Positions 49,897-60,585 of a stretch of 64,000 nucleotides of DNA are shown here, one piece after another. Under the pieces are notes generated by a model. That model was not told where the DNA came from and made no database searches. It saw only the letters and a list, made by a program, of their open reading frames with translations. Source of the DNA: Alphaproteobacteria bacterium (lineage in GTDB: Bacteria > Pseudomonadota > Alphaproteobacteria > CACIAM-22H2); assembly GCA_016793165.1 (NCBI GenBank), contig JAEULA010000065.1, forward strand, positions 1-64,000, read 5' to 3'. Position 1 is the first letter of the stretch. Each line of letters opens with the position of its first letter. The translations under genes were made by a program, and so were the position numbers.

Positions 49897-51573
49897 ATGA
49901 ACCAGCTCTCCGGCGCCGAAGCCTTCGTGCGCATGCTCCAGCACCACGGCGTGACCCATGTCTTCGGCCTGTGCGGCGACACCAGCCTGCCGTTGTACGA
50001 CGCGCTCGCGCGGCTCGACCACGGCATCACCCATGTGCTGACCCGCGACGAGCGGTCGGCGGCCTACATGGCGGACTGTTATGCCCGGCTGACCGGCAAG
50101 GTCGGCGTCTGCGAAGGTCCGTCGGGGGGCGGCGCGACCTACATCCTGCCCGGCGTCGTCGAGGCGAACGAGAGCTCGATCCCGCTGCTCGCCGTCACGA
50201 CCGACATCTCGGTCTCGTCGCGCGGCAAGTTCACGCTGACCGAGCTCGACCAGGAGGCGCTGTTCCGGCCGGTGTCGAAATGGACCTCGGTCATCGACCG
50301 CAGCGCCGACATCCCGAGCGTGCTCCGCAGGGCTTTCCGCACGATGACGACCGGGCGGCCCGGCGCCGTGCATCTCGGCCTGCCGTTCGACGTCCAGAAG
50401 GCGCCGGTCGACGAGACAGACGTCTGGGCCGAGCGCGCCTACGGCGCCGCTCCGGCGGTGAGGGTGGCGCCGGACCCAGCGGCGATCGAGCGCGCGGCGC
50501 AGGCGCTTGCGAGCGCCAAGCGCCCGGTGCTGGTGCTGGGCGGCGGCGCGATCCTGTCGAATGCCGAGGCCGAGCTTGCCGCGCTGGCCGAGCGGCTGGG
50601 CGCGCCGGTCTGCACGACCGTGAGCGGGCAGGGCTCGCTGCCCGAGAACCATCCGCTGCATGTGGGCGTCGTCGGCTCGAATGGCGGGGTGCCGGCGACG
50701 CGCGCCGTTGTCGACGCGGCGGACCTCATCGTCTTCATCGGGTGCCGCGCCGGCTCGGTCACGACCGAGCGCTGGCGTCATCCCGCGCCGGGCACGCGCG
50801 TCGTGCACATCGACGTCGAGCCCGGCGTGATAGGCGCGAACTTCCGCACCGAGGCCGGCGTCGTCGGCGACGCCAAGCTCGCGCTCGCCGCGCTGGCCGC
50901 GGCCGTGGGCAAGCGCAGCGACGTCGAGGGCCGGGCGCTCGCGGCCAAGGCGCGCGCCGAGAAGGAAGCGGCCTATCGTCCGCTGGCGACGTCGGACGAG
51001 CGGCCGATCCGGCCGGAGCGCCTGGTGGCCGAGCTCGCGGCGGTGCTGGACGACGACGCGGTGATCGTGGCCGACCCCGGCACGCCATGCCCGTATTTCT
51101 CGGCGTTCTACCCGAAGCGGCGCGCCGGCCGCTGGTTCATCACCAATCGCGCCCATGGCGCGCTCGGCTATGCGCTGCCCGGCGCGGTCGGCGCCTGGTA
51201 CGGGCGGCCGTCCTCCAAGATCGTGGCGGTGATGGGCGACGGCAGCTTCGGCTTCGCCTGCGGCGAGATGGAGACGATCGTGCGCCATCGCGTGCCGGTG
51301 ACGATGGTCGTCGTCTCGAACAGCGTCTACGGCTGGATCAAGGCCGGGCAGAAGACGGCCTACTCAGGCCGTTATTTCTCGGTCGACTTCAATCGCACCG
51401 ACCACGCGGCGGTGGCGGCTGCCTTCGGCGTCAAGAGCTGGCGCGTCGAGGATCCGGCCGAGCTGCGCGCGACGCTGGCGAAGGCCGCGGCGCATGACGG
51501 GCCGACGCTGGTCGACGTGATCTCGCAGCCCCTGCAGGAGGCCAAGGCGCCGGTCAGCGAGTGGGTTGCGTGA
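49897..51573 (+). CDS. Thiamine-diphosphate enzyme of the acetolactate synthase family
   Basis: A 558-residue enzyme with three domains. The N-terminal pyrimidine domain has the activating Glu in THVLTRDERSAAYMAD. The central domain has AKRPVLVLGGGA. The PP domain has the ThDP motif VMGDGSFGFACGEMET ending in VVVSNSVYG. The family includes acetolactate synthase, sulfoacetaldehyde acetyltransferase and oxalyl-CoA-type decarboxylases; which one cannot be told. It is divergent from the kinase-enolase operon (113-base shared promoter region), suggesting joint control. Confidence 0.9.
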   Translation: MNQLSGAEAFVRMLQHHGVTHVFGLCGDTSLPLYDALARLDHGITHVLTRDERSAAYMADCYARLTGKVGVCEGPSGGGATYILPGVVEANESSIPLLAVTTDISVSSRGKFTLTELDQEALFRPVSKWTSVIDRSADIPSVLRRAFRTMTTGRPGAVHLGLPFDVQKAPVDETDVWAERAYGAAPAVRVAPDPAAIERAAQALASAKRPVLVLGGGAILSNAEAELAALAERLGAPVCTTVSGQGSLPENHPLHVGVVGSNGGVPATRAVVDAADLIVFIGCRAGSVTTERWRHPAPGTRVVHIDVEPGVIGANFRTEAGVVGDAKLALAALAAAVGKRSDVEGRALAAKARAEKEAAYRPLATSDERPIRPERLVAELAAVLDDDAVIVADPGTPCPYFSAFYPKRRAGRWFITNRAHGALGYALPGAVGAWYGRPSSKIVAVMGDGSFGFACGEMETIVRHRVPVTMVVVSNSVYGWIKAGQKTAYSGRYFSVDFNRTDHAAVAAAFGVKSWRVEDPAELRATLAKAAAHDGPTLVDVISQPLQEAKAPVSEWVA

Positions 51574-53173
51574 GCACGGCGCGCAGGGCGACGACGGCCG
51601 GCGTCCAGCTGCCGTCGGCCGCCTGGCGGTGGATGCGCACCGCCGGATAGAAGGGCGACGCCGGCTGGTCGCCGAGCCAGTACCACATGCGCGCGCGACC
51701 GTGCGGGACGACGACATGGGTCTCGATGCCGAGCGCGCCGGCGAGATGCGCCGTCACGTTGCTCGCCGTCACGACCTTGTCGCAGGCCGCCAGCAGCGCG
51801 GCGAGGCCCTCGATGTCGTTCTCCACATCGGTATCGACGTCGCGGCGGATTTCGACGCCGGCGCCCGAGGACAGGGCAAGTCGCGTCTCGGCGGTCTCGC
51901 CGTACTGCAGGTCGAGGAACAGCGTGTTGGGCACCGCCAGCAGCTGCTCGAGCGCGCGCCGCGGCAGGGTCTTGAGCGTGCCGAGCCGCGGATTGCGGCT
52001 GGCCCAGCTCAGGCCGATCAGGCGGCGGCCGTCGTGAGGATGGCGCGCGCGCGCCGCCTTCACGCGGGCGGGATCGGGCTTCAGATAGGCGACCGGCCGC
52101 GCGGCTTGCGGCGTCCAGTCGAGCAGGCCGAACAGGCTGCCGGCGGGAATCTGCGCGGTGCAACCTGCCGGCGGCGTGTCGGGCTTGTCGGCGCGCGCAA
52201 TCACCCGCAACGCGGGGAAGCTGCGCGCGAAGAGGGGGGCGAGGCGCGGGCTGCATTCGAAGACGACGTCGAGATTGCGGGCCAGGAGGGCGGGCAGCAG
52301 CGAGCCCATCAGGATCTCGTCGCCCAGTCCCTGCTCGGTCCACACGAAGAGCGGCCCCGTCAGCGCTTCGCCGCGCCAGCGCGGCAACGCGAAATGCTCC
52401 GGCCGGCGCACCGCCGCCGCCATCGTCGGACGGTTGAAGCGGTGCTCGAAGTCGACCCATCCCTCGGCCCACCGGCCGAGCTCGAACAGCGCATAGGCGC
52501 GGTTGAGATGGGCCTGGCCGGGCTCGCGCAGCCGGCCGATGGCGATGTCGAGCTCGGCGACCGTCTCGGCCCAGCGGTGCTGGTCGTTGAGGGCTTCGGC
52601 GAGATTGGCATGCAGCGTCGCGCCGTCGGGATCGAGCGCCAGCGCCCGGCGGAACGCGTGCTCCGCGTCGGCGGGGTGGTTGCGGTCGAGCGCGACGAGT
52701 CCGAGCTGCTCGAGCAGGCGCGCGTGCTCGCCGCAGCGCTGGAGCGTGCGCTCGATGACGCGGGCGGCGTCGTCGAGGCGTCCGATCTGCCGCATGAGCG
52801 TGGCGAGGTTGACGGCCGGCTCGACCGCCTGCGGCCGCGCCCGCATGGCGGCGAGGTAGTAGCGCTCGGCCGTCGCGACGTCGCCCTGGTCGCGCGCGAC
52901 GGTTGCGAGGGCGAAGAGGATCGGGGCGTCGCCGGGCTTGAGCGAGTCGGCGCGGAGCAGGGCGGCGCGGGCGTCGCCCGGCTGGCCGAGGGCATGGAGA
53001 ATCTGGCCGCGGCGAAGCTCGGCATAGGCGCCGTAGGGGCCCTGGGCCGCGCTCTGGAACAGCGCGAGGGCGCCGGCGGCGTCGCCGGCGGCGAGCCGCT
53101 GGTCGGCGTCCGCCAGCAGGCGCTGGGGATCGACGCGGGCGGGGTGGTCGGTCTGGTGGAGGGCGGCGGTCAC
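51554..53173 (-). CDS. TPR protein fused to a GT9-like glycosyltransferase domain
   Basis: A 539-residue protein. The N-terminal two-thirds is about seven TPR-type helical hairpins (for example DDAARVIERTLQRCGEHARLL). The C-terminal third is a heptosyltransferase/GT9-like domain, with the entry WRGEALTGPLFVWTEQGLGDE and a His-containing end region (VTASNVTAHLAGALGIETH). The GT domain may be regulatory or active; the acceptor is unknown. It overlaps the ThDP gene end by 20 bases (convergent) and resembles the gene at 61855 in plan. Confidence 0.82.
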   Translation of the reverse strand: MTAALHQTDHPARVDPQRLLADADQRLAAGDAAGALALFQSAAQGPYGAYAELRRGQILHALGQPGDARAALLRADSLKPGDAPILFALATVARDQGDVATAERYYLAAMRARPQAVEPAVNLATLMRQIGRLDDAARVIERTLQRCGEHARLLEQLGLVALDRNHPADAEHAFRRALALDPDGATLHANLAEALNDQHRWAETVAELDIAIGRLREPGQAHLNRAYALFELGRWAEGWVDFEHRFNRPTMAAAVRRPEHFALPRWRGEALTGPLFVWTEQGLGDEILMGSLLPALLARNLDVVFECSPRLAPLFARSFPALRVIARADKPDTPPAGCTAQIPAGSLFGLLDWTPQAARPVAYLKPDPARVKAARARHPHDGRRLIGLSWASRNPRLGTLKTLPRRALEQLLAVPNTLFLDLQYGETAETRLALSSGAGVEIRRDVDTDVENDIEGLAALLAACDKVVTASNVTAHLAGALGIETHVVVPHGRARMWYWLGDQPASPFYPAVRIHRQAADGSWTPAVVALRAVLTQPTR

Positions 53174-53274
53174 GCGCGGAGTTGACGCCGGTTGCGGTTA
53201 AGCGACGCTGAACGCATCGCCGGTTATGGTGCCGGGGTCCCTTCCACCGACACCCCGTCGCCGACGAGAGTCCG

Positions 53275-54090
53275 ATGCCGCGCCGAGCCGACCGTCCCGC
53301 CCGCAAGCGCGCCGCGCCCAAGGCCGACCCGTTGCCGTTCGACCTCCTCGGTCGCATGAGCCACGAGCTGCGGACACCGCTCAACGCGATCCTCGGCTTC
53401 TCGGAGCTGATGGCCGTGGGAACGTTCGGCCCGCTGCTCAACGCCCGCTACCAGGAGTACGTCAAGCTCATCCACCGCAGCGCGGCCAACCTGCTCGCGA
53501 CGATCGACGGGCTGCAGCGCCTGATCCGCATGCGGGCGGGCGGCATCGGCCTGCGCGCCGCGCCGATCGATCTCGACCAGGCTGCGCATGCCGCGCTGGA
53601 GGCGGTGAGCGGCGATGCGGCCAAGCGCCGGATCATGCTGCGCCGCGAGAAGGCCAAACGGCCCGTCGTCGTCGCCGGCGACCGCGAGCTCATCGCCGAG
53701 CTGCTGACCGAGCTGGTTCGCAATGCCGTGAACTTCACGCCGGAGGGCGGCCGCGTCGTCGTGCGGGTCGATCGCGGCCCGCAGGGCGCGCGCGTCCAGG
53801 TCATCGATTCCGGCGTCGGCGTGGGGCGCAGCGTGCGCGACCACGTCTTCGAGCCCTTCGTCCAGCTCAAGCCGGCCGGCGTGCCCTCGCACGAGGGCCC
53901 GGGGCTCGGCCTCGCGATCGTCGCCGCGATCACCGCGCGCCACGGCGGACGGGTCGCGCTCGCCGCGGCGCCGGGCGGCGGCACGAAGGCGACGCTGATC
54001 CTGCCGCTTCCGGCCGCGCCGCCGGTCAGGAGCCGATCTTCAGCGGCGAAACCAGCCCCTTCAGGCAGGCGATCACGCTCAAGGGCGTGA
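53275..54090 (+). CDS. Soluble sensor histidine kinase without partner regulator
   Basis: A 271-residue cytoplasmic kinase with no sensor domain. H box is MSHELRTPLNAILGFSEL with the accepting His, N box ELVRNAVNFT, G1 VIDSGVGVG, G2 GPGLGLAIV. The N-terminal 20 residues are basic. There is no response regulator within 10 kb, so it may act on a distant regulator or receive its input from a partner protein. The convergent overlap with the aspartate dehydrogenase gene is 65 bases, large for this genome. Confidence 0.87.
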   Translation: MPRRADRPARKRAAPKADPLPFDLLGRMSHELRTPLNAILGFSELMAVGTFGPLLNARYQEYVKLIHRSAANLLATIDGLQRLIRMRAGGIGLRAAPIDLDQAAHAALEAVSGDAAKRRIMLRREKAKRPVVVAGDRELIAELLTELVRNAVNFTPEGGRVVVRVDRGPQGARVQVIDSGVGVGRSVRDHVFEPFVQLKPAGVPSHEGPGLGLAIVAAITARHGGRVALAAAPGGGTKATLILPLPAAPPVRSRSSAAKPAPSGRRSRSRA

Positions 54091-54832
54091 GACGGCCCGT
54101 GCGCGGGTTCTCCGCGCTCGGCACGCCGGCGATCGTCATCGTGAAGCGCGCGGCCTCGGCCTCGACCTCGATCGTGTGCTGATTGCGACCGCTGGTCGGC
54201 TCGGCCCAGATCTCGATCCGCGTCTCGTCGGGGCCGATGCCCGCGAGGCTGAGCGCCGCCGCGACGTTGACGTTGGCCGGGAAGCCGCGCGCCGCCTCGC
54301 GCGCCGTGCCCTCGAAGACGCGCGTCGATTCCGTGAAGCTCATGACGTCGATGTTGTTCTTCACCAGGTAGGGCGCCCCGGCGAGGCCCTTGGGCGGTTT
54401 GCGGGTGATCATCGTGACGCGCTCGATCCGGCTCTCCGCCGCCGCGCGCACCGCGTCGAGGCCGAGCAGGGCGCCCGTCGGGACGATGATGCGGCCGCCC
54501 TTGGCGCGGGCGCGGTCGACGAGGTCGAGGCGGTCGAGCAGTGCTGCGGCGTTCGCCGTCATGACGATGCGGCCGCGATCGAGCGCCGGTTCGGCGATCT
54601 CGCCGAGCTGCGGCCCCGGCGCGCAGTCGACGACGACGTCGGCCTCCTCGCTCAACGTCGCGGCCGTCATCACCCGGGGCACCTGGCGGAAGGCGACGAC
54701 CTGGTCGGCCGTCTTCGCCGGGTCGCGGCCGGCGACGGCGGTCAGCTCGAGGCCTTCGATCCCGGCGTCCAGTCGGCGGGCGACGGCGGATCCGATGGCG
54801 CCGAGTCCGGCGATGGCGATGCGAAGGCTCAC
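54026..54832 (-). CDS. L-aspartate dehydrogenase (NadX-like)
   Basis: A 268-residue NAD(P)-dependent enzyme. The Rossmann motif is IAIAGLGAIGSAVAR, the family loop ANAAALLDRLDLV, and the catalytic region NVNVAAALSLAGIGPDETRI, with the conserved His in SGRNQHTIEVEA. It makes iminoaspartate for NAD synthesis or releases ammonia from aspartate. It ends a three-gene minus-strand operon with a GST and a PuuE-type deacetylase, which fits nitrogen catabolism. Confidence 0.85.
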   Translation of the reverse strand: MSLRIAIAGLGAIGSAVARRLDAGIEGLELTAVAGRDPAKTADQVVAFRQVPRVMTAATLSEEADVVVDCAPGPQLGEIAEPALDRGRIVMTANAAALLDRLDLVDRARAKGGRIIVPTGALLGLDAVRAAAESRIERVTMITRKPPKGLAGAPYLVKNNIDVMSFTESTRVFEGTAREAARGFPANVNVAAALSLAGIGPDETRIEIWAEPTSGRNQHTIEVEAEAARFTMTIAGVPSAENPRTGRLTPLSVIACLKGLVSPLKIGS

Positions 54833-54892
54833 AGGCGTCTCCTTGGGCCGGGCGATTCCGGCCGGCGTCGAGGGCGGCGGGGCTTGCCGGCG

Positions 54893-55516
54893 TCAGGTCA
54901 TCGGGATCGACGACACGTGCGTCTTGAATGCCGGGCGCGCCTCGATCTGGCCGTACCAGCGCTTCAGGTTCGGATGCGCGGGATGCTGCGGCACGAGCTG
55001 CCAGTATCGGTAGGCCATGATGCCGAGCGGGATGTCCGCCATCGTGAAGGCGTCGCCGGCGACATGGGAGGTGCGGCCGAGGGCGGCCTCGAGCATCGAC
55101 ATCGCCTCGACCGTCTTCGCCTGCGAGGCCGCGATGGCGGCGTTGTCGCGCTTTTCCGGCGGCGTGCGCACGAGGCCGAGGAAGGCCGGCGTGATCGCCG
55201 GCGCCACGACCGCGAGCTGCCAATCCATCCACTGGCCGCACAACGCCGCCTTCTTGGCATCGGCGGGCTGCAGCTTGCCGACCCCGTAGACCGCCGAGAG
55301 GTAGCGCACGATCGCGTTCGATTCCCAGAGGGTGAGGTCGCCGTCCTGGATGGTCGGGATCAGCCCGTTGGGATTCATCGCCAGATAAGGAGCGTCCTTG
55401 TTGCCGCCGAAGGGGCCGCCGATATCGACGCGCTCATGGCCGAGCCCGAGCTCGCCGATCGCCCACATCACCTTCTGCACGTTGGACGAGTTCTTGCGTC
55501 CCCACACCTTGATCAT
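54893..55516 (-). CDS. Glutathione S-transferase
   Basis: A 207-residue GST. The thioredoxin-like N domain has the catalytic Ser in GRKNSSNVQKV, the cis-Pro loop NGLIPTI and the ESNAIVRYL motif that binds the gamma-glutamyl group. The C-terminal all-helical domain follows, ending with the typical FTMADI N-cap. It is the middle gene of the operon. Confidence 0.92.
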   Translation of the reverse strand: MIKVWGRKNSSNVQKVMWAIGELGLGHERVDIGGPFGGNKDAPYLAMNPNGLIPTIQDGDLTLWESNAIVRYLSAVYGVGKLQPADAKKAALCGQWMDWQLAVVAPAITPAFLGLVRTPPEKRDNAAIAASQAKTVEAMSMLEAALGRTSHVAGDAFTMADIPLGIMAYRYWQLVPQHPAHPNLKRWYGQIEARPAFKTHVSSIPMT

Positions 55517-55528
55517 CGTCTCGTCTCC

Positions 55529-56458
55529 TCACATAGGGCTCGTCGGATTGACCTGCCGCCAGTGTCGCGCGATGTCCACGCGCCGGCAGATCCAGACGCG
55601 GTCGTGTTTCTGCACGTAGTCCATGAACCGGGCAAGGGCCGCCGCCCGCCCGGGGCGGCCGACGAGCCGGCAATGCAGGCCCACCGACATCATCTTCGGC
55701 TGCCCTTCCTGGCCTTCGCGGTAGAGCGTGTCGAACGCGTCGCGCAGGTAGCGGAAGAAGTCCTCGCCGGTGTTGAAGCCCTGGGCGCCGCCGAACTTCA
55801 TGTCGTTGTTGTCGAGCGTGTAGGGCACCACCAGATGCTGCCGGCCGTCGACGTTCGTCCAGTACGGCAGGTCGTCGGCATAGGAATCCGAGTCGTAGAG
55901 GAAGCCGCCCTCCTCGGCGACGAGCTTGCGCGTATTGGCGCTGAGCCGCCCCGTGTACCAGCCGACCGGACGCTGGCCGCAGGCCTTCTGGATCGCCTCG
56001 ATCGCGAGGGTCATGTGCTTGCGCTCCTCGGCGATCGGGACGTCCTGGTAGTCGATCCAGCGCCAGCCGTGGCTCGCCACCTCGTGTCCGGAATCATGCA
56101 TCGCCTGCGCGGCCTCGGGGTTGCGCGCCACGGCCATGCCGACCGCCCAGCTGGTGAACTGCAGCTTGCGGTCGTTGAACATCCGCAGCAGGCGCCAGAA
56201 CCCCGCGCGGCTGCCGTACTCGTAGACCGACTCGACGGTCTCGTCGCGCTTCCCCTTGCGCGGGGTCAGGCCGACGACCTCGTGCAGGTAGGCCTCCGAC
56301 GTCTTGTCCCCGTGCAGCACGCTGCGCTCGCCGCCTTCCTCGTAGTTCACGACGAAGCTCAGCGCGACGCAGGCGCCGCCCGGCCAGCGCGGATTGGGCG
56401 GATTGCGGCCGTAGCCGACGAGGTCTCGCGGGTAGGCGGGCTTCTTGCGGGCGGCCAT
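55529..56458 (-). CDS. puuE: PuuE-type polysaccharide-deacetylase-fold protein, probable allantoinase
   Basis: A 309-residue NodB-fold protein. The N-terminal block YGRNPPNPRWPGGACVALSF, then VVNYEEGGERSVLHGD, and the DSGHEVASHGWRWIDYQ segment match PuuE allantoinases of purine catabolism, which hydrolyse allantoin to allantoate. It is first in an operon with GST and aspartate dehydrogenase, consistent with ureide-nitrogen use. The start at 56458 gives family length; the 211-base gap upstream is a divergent promoter region with the importer binding-protein gene. Confidence 0.8.
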   Translation of the reverse strand: MAARKKPAYPRDLVGYGRNPPNPRWPGGACVALSFVVNYEEGGERSVLHGDKTSEAYLHEVVGLTPRKGKRDETVESVYEYGSRAGFWRLLRMFNDRKLQFTSWAVGMAVARNPEAAQAMHDSGHEVASHGWRWIDYQDVPIAEERKHMTLAIEAIQKACGQRPVGWYTGRLSANTRKLVAEEGGFLYDSDSYADDLPYWTNVDGRQHLVVPYTLDNNDMKFGGAQGFNTGEDFFRYLRDAFDTLYREGQEGQPKMMSVGLHCRLVGRPGRAAALARFMDYVQKHDRVWICRRVDIARHWRQVNPTSPM

Positions 56459-56669
56459 TGGTCGGACTCCGGGGCGTGAGGCGAGGGCGGCGGCAGCGAA
56501 GGCGAAGCGGAGCCGCATCCTGCCCGTGCGCCGCGCGGGTGGACAAGCGCGGCGGCGGCACCGAGCGCCAAGGGCCGCGGGATCCGGGCGGCCGTCATGC
56601 CGATGGTTGACGCGCCGGGTCGCGGGCTGCTCAATCGCGCCACCCGCCCTTCCGCCCAAGGAGCTTTCG

Positions 56670-57767
56670 ATGCTGCGTCGTCTGGCATGCAAGGTCGTCT
56701 TCGGTCTCGTCGGGCTGGCCTTCGGCGCCGCGGCCCAGGCGCAAGGCCAGCTGCGGGTCTACAACTGGAACGACTACGTCGCCCCCGAAGCCCTGAAGCG
56801 CTTCGAGCAGGAGACCGGGATCAAGGTCACCTACGACACCTACGATGCCAACGAGATCCTCGATGCGAAGCTGCGCGCCGGCCGCACCGGCTACGATCTC
56901 GTCGTGCCGACGGCGTCGCCGTTCCTGGCCAACCAGGTGCGCGCCAGGCTCTACCGGCCGCTGGACCGCGCCAAGCTGACCAACTACGGCAATCTCGACC
57001 CCGCGTTGATGAAGCAGCTCGAGCGCTACGATCCCGGCAACCAGCACGGCGTGCCGTGGATGTGGGGCACGACGGGCATCGGCTACAACCGGGAGCGCGT
57101 GCTCAAGATCATGCCCGATGCGCCGGTCTACTCGCTGCGCATGATCTTCGATCCGGAGGTCGTCGCCCGCTTCAAGAGCTGCGGCGTGATGGTGCTGGAT
57201 TCGCCGACCGACGTGTTTCCCGCGGCCCTGCTGCATCTCGGCCTGGATCCCGACTCCAAGAACCCGGCGGATCTCGAGAAGGCGGCGGCGATGATGGCGA
57301 AGATCCGCCCGTTCGTGCGGCGTTGGCATTCGTCGGACTACATCAATGCGCTGGCGAGCGGCGACGCCTGCCTCGTGTTCGGCTACTCGGGCGACATCAA
57401 GCAGGCCGCGAAGCGGGCGGCCGCCGCGCGCAAGGGCGTGACCGTCGAGTACGCGATCCCGAGCGAGGGCGCCCTGACATGGATCGACACGGCGGCGATC
57501 CCGGCCGACGCCGCCAATGTCGACAACGCGCACCGCTTCCTCGACTTCATGCTGCGTCCGGACATCGCGGCGCTCAACTCGAACCTCGTCGGCTACGCCA
57601 ACGGCGTGCCCGCCTCGCGCGCGGGCCTCGACGAGTCCGTACGCAGCGATCCCGGCGTCTATCCGCCGGCGGAGGTCCAGCGCCGCCTGTACTCGATCTC
57701 GCCGGCGGATCTCGACTACGAGCGCCTGCGCAACCGCGCCTGGACGCGGGTGAAGACCGGCCGTTGA
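56670..57767 (+). CDS. Polyamine-type ABC importer substrate-binding protein (PotF/PotD-like)
   Basis: A 365-residue periplasmic binding protein with a Sec signal ending AAAQAQG. The mature start RVYNWNDYVAPEALKRFE is the PotF/PotD signature. Ligand-pocket positions include YDLVVPTASPF, WGTTGIGYN and the C-terminal WIDTAAIPADA. The start follows AAGGAG. It heads a four-gene importer operon. Confidence 0.9.
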   Translation: MLRRLACKVVFGLVGLAFGAAAQAQGQLRVYNWNDYVAPEALKRFEQETGIKVTYDTYDANEILDAKLRAGRTGYDLVVPTASPFLANQVRARLYRPLDRAKLTNYGNLDPALMKQLERYDPGNQHGVPWMWGTTGIGYNRERVLKIMPDAPVYSLRMIFDPEVVARFKSCGVMVLDSPTDVFPAALLHLGLDPDSKNPADLEKAAAMMAKIRPFVRRWHSSDYINALASGDACLVFGYSGDIKQAAKRAAAARKGVTVEYAIPSEGALTWIDTAAIPADAANVDNAHRFLDFMLRPDIAALNSNLVGYANGVPASRAGLDESVRSDPGVYPPAEVQRRLYSISPADLDYERLRNRAWTRVKTGR

Positions 57768-57792
57768 CCGCGCGGGACGGAGCGGGGGTGGG

Positions 57793-58847
<1,055 letters not shown>

Positions 58848-58851
<4 letters not shown>

Positions 58852-59699
58852 GCCCGCTGTGGTCGCCCGCGTTGCGGCGCTGGATGATCGGCCTGCCGCT
58901 CGCCTGGCTCGGCGTGTTCTTTCTCGGCCCGCTGCTGATCGCGCTGGCGGTCAGCTTCGCGGAGGTCGTCGACGGTGCGCCGCCGTTCCGGCTCGATGCG
59001 CCGGGCCTGACCGCCTGGCGGCTCCTCGCCGGCGACGCGCTCTATCGCGACGCCTTCCTGTCCGCGATCCGCATCGCCGCGACGGTGACCGTGCTCGCCG
59101 CGCTGCTGGCCTATCCGATGGCCTATGCGATCGCGCGCGCGCCGGAAGCGCGGCGGCCGGCGCTGCTGCTGCTGGTGATGCTGCCGTTCTGGACCTCGTT
59201 CCTGATCCGCATCTACGCCTGGACCGCGCTGCTGCGGCCGACCGGCCTGATCAACGAGGCCCTGATCGCGCTCGGCGTCGTGACCGAGCCGCTGGCGCTG
59301 ATCGACAACGAGTTCGCCGTCCATCTCGGCCTCGTCTACGTCTACCTGCCGTTCATGGTGCTGCCGCTCTACGCGACGATCGAGAAGCTCGATCCGGCGC
59401 TCGAGGAGGCGGCGGCGGATCTCGGCGCGCGGCCCTGGGCGACGTTCCGGACGGTCACGCTGCCGCTGACCTGGCCGGGCCTCGCCGCGGGCGCGCTGCT
59501 GGTCTTCATCCCGGCCTCGGCGGAGTTCATCGTCCCCGAGCTGCTCGGCGGCGCCGAGGTCAATCTGATCGGCCGCGCGCTATGGACGGAGTTCTTCGGC
59601 AACCGCGACTGGCCGGCCGCGGCGGCCCTCGCCGTCGCGCTGATCGCGGTGCTCGGGGGGCCGATCCTGCTGTTCCAGCGCCTTGAGTCGCGGTCGTGA
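58848..59699 (+). CDS. Polyamine-type ABC importer permease 1 (PotH/PotB-like)
   Basis: A 283-residue permease with six helices. The coupling loop is LEEAAADLGARPWATFRTV, and the LPFWTSFLIRIYAW segment is typical of PotH. Its GTG start overlaps the ATPase stop. Confidence 0.92.
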
Positions 59700-60514
59700 G
59701 CACCGGGACGCGCGGCCGGCTCTATGCGGCGCTCGGCCTCGGCTACGCGTTCCTCTACCTGCCCATCGTCGTCCTGGTGGTGTTCTCGTTCAACGACTCC
59801 CCGCTGCTGACGAGCTGGAGCGGCTTCTCGCTGCGCTGGTACCGCGAGCTCGCGGCCAACGAGCGGATGCTCGGCGCGGCCGGTCTGAGTCTCGCGATCG
59901 CCGCGGCGAGCGCCAGCATCGCGACCGTCATCGGCGCCGCGGCCGGCTTCGCGCTGGCCCGGCTCGGCCGCTTCGCGCTGCGCGGGCCGCTGCGCGTGTT
60001 CCTCGCGGCGCTGCTGGTGATGCCGGAGGTGATCACCGGCGTCACGCTGCTGCTGCTCTTCGTGGCGATGGAGCAGGTCCTCGGCTGGCCGGCGGAGCGC
60101 GGCGCGACCACGGTGACGATCGCGCATGCGACCTTCGCGATCGCCTTCGTCGCCACGCTCGTCCAGGCGCGCCTCGCCGACCAGGATCGCGCGGTGGAGG
60201 AGGCGGCGGCCGATCTCGGCGCTCGCCCCTTCGCGATCCTGCGCACGGTCACGCTGCCGCTGATGAAGCCGGCGCTTGCGGCCGGCTGGCTGCTCGCCTT
60301 CACGCTGTCTCTGGACGACCTGGTGATCGCGAGCTTCGTGTCCGGCCCGGGGGCCACGACGCTGCCGATCCTGATCTTCTCCAGCGTGCGACTGGGCGTA
60401 TCGCCGCAGATCAACGCGCTCGCGACGCTGCTGCTGCTCGCCGTCGCGCTGGTACTGGCCGCGGCCGCCGTCGCCTGGTCGCGGGCGCGGCGCGAGAGGC
60501 GGGTGCCGGCTTAA
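59696..60514 (+). CDS. Polyamine-type ABC importer permease 2 (PotI/PotC-like)
   Basis: A 272-residue permease. The coupling loop is VEEAAADLGARPFAILRTV, with the PotI-type SFNDSPLLTSWSGFSLRWY loop near the N terminus. Its GTG start overlaps the previous gene by 4 bases. It is the last gene of the importer operon. Confidence 0.92.
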   Translation: MSTGTRGRLYAALGLGYAFLYLPIVVLVVFSFNDSPLLTSWSGFSLRWYRELAANERMLGAAGLSLAIAAASASIATVIGAAAGFALARLGRFALRGPLRVFLAALLVMPEVITGVTLLLLFVAMEQVLGWPAERGATTVTIAHATFAIAFVATLVQARLADQDRAVEEAAADLGARPFAILRTVTLPLMKPALAAGWLLAFTLSLDDLVIASFVSGPGATTLPILIFSSVRLGVSPQINALATLLLLAVALVLAAAAVAWSRARRERRVPA

Positions 60515-60585
60515 CGCTTCGTTAACCATTGGGGCGGTCTGGTGACCCTTCTTTAAGGCTAACAGGCGAGTCTGCCTGCATCGCC

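Noticed and set aside
54176..56479. A 767-codon open frame on the plus strand
   Set aside because: It covers the aspartate dehydrogenase, GST and PuuE genes in antisense and shows no domain; GC-rich codon bias creates such frames.
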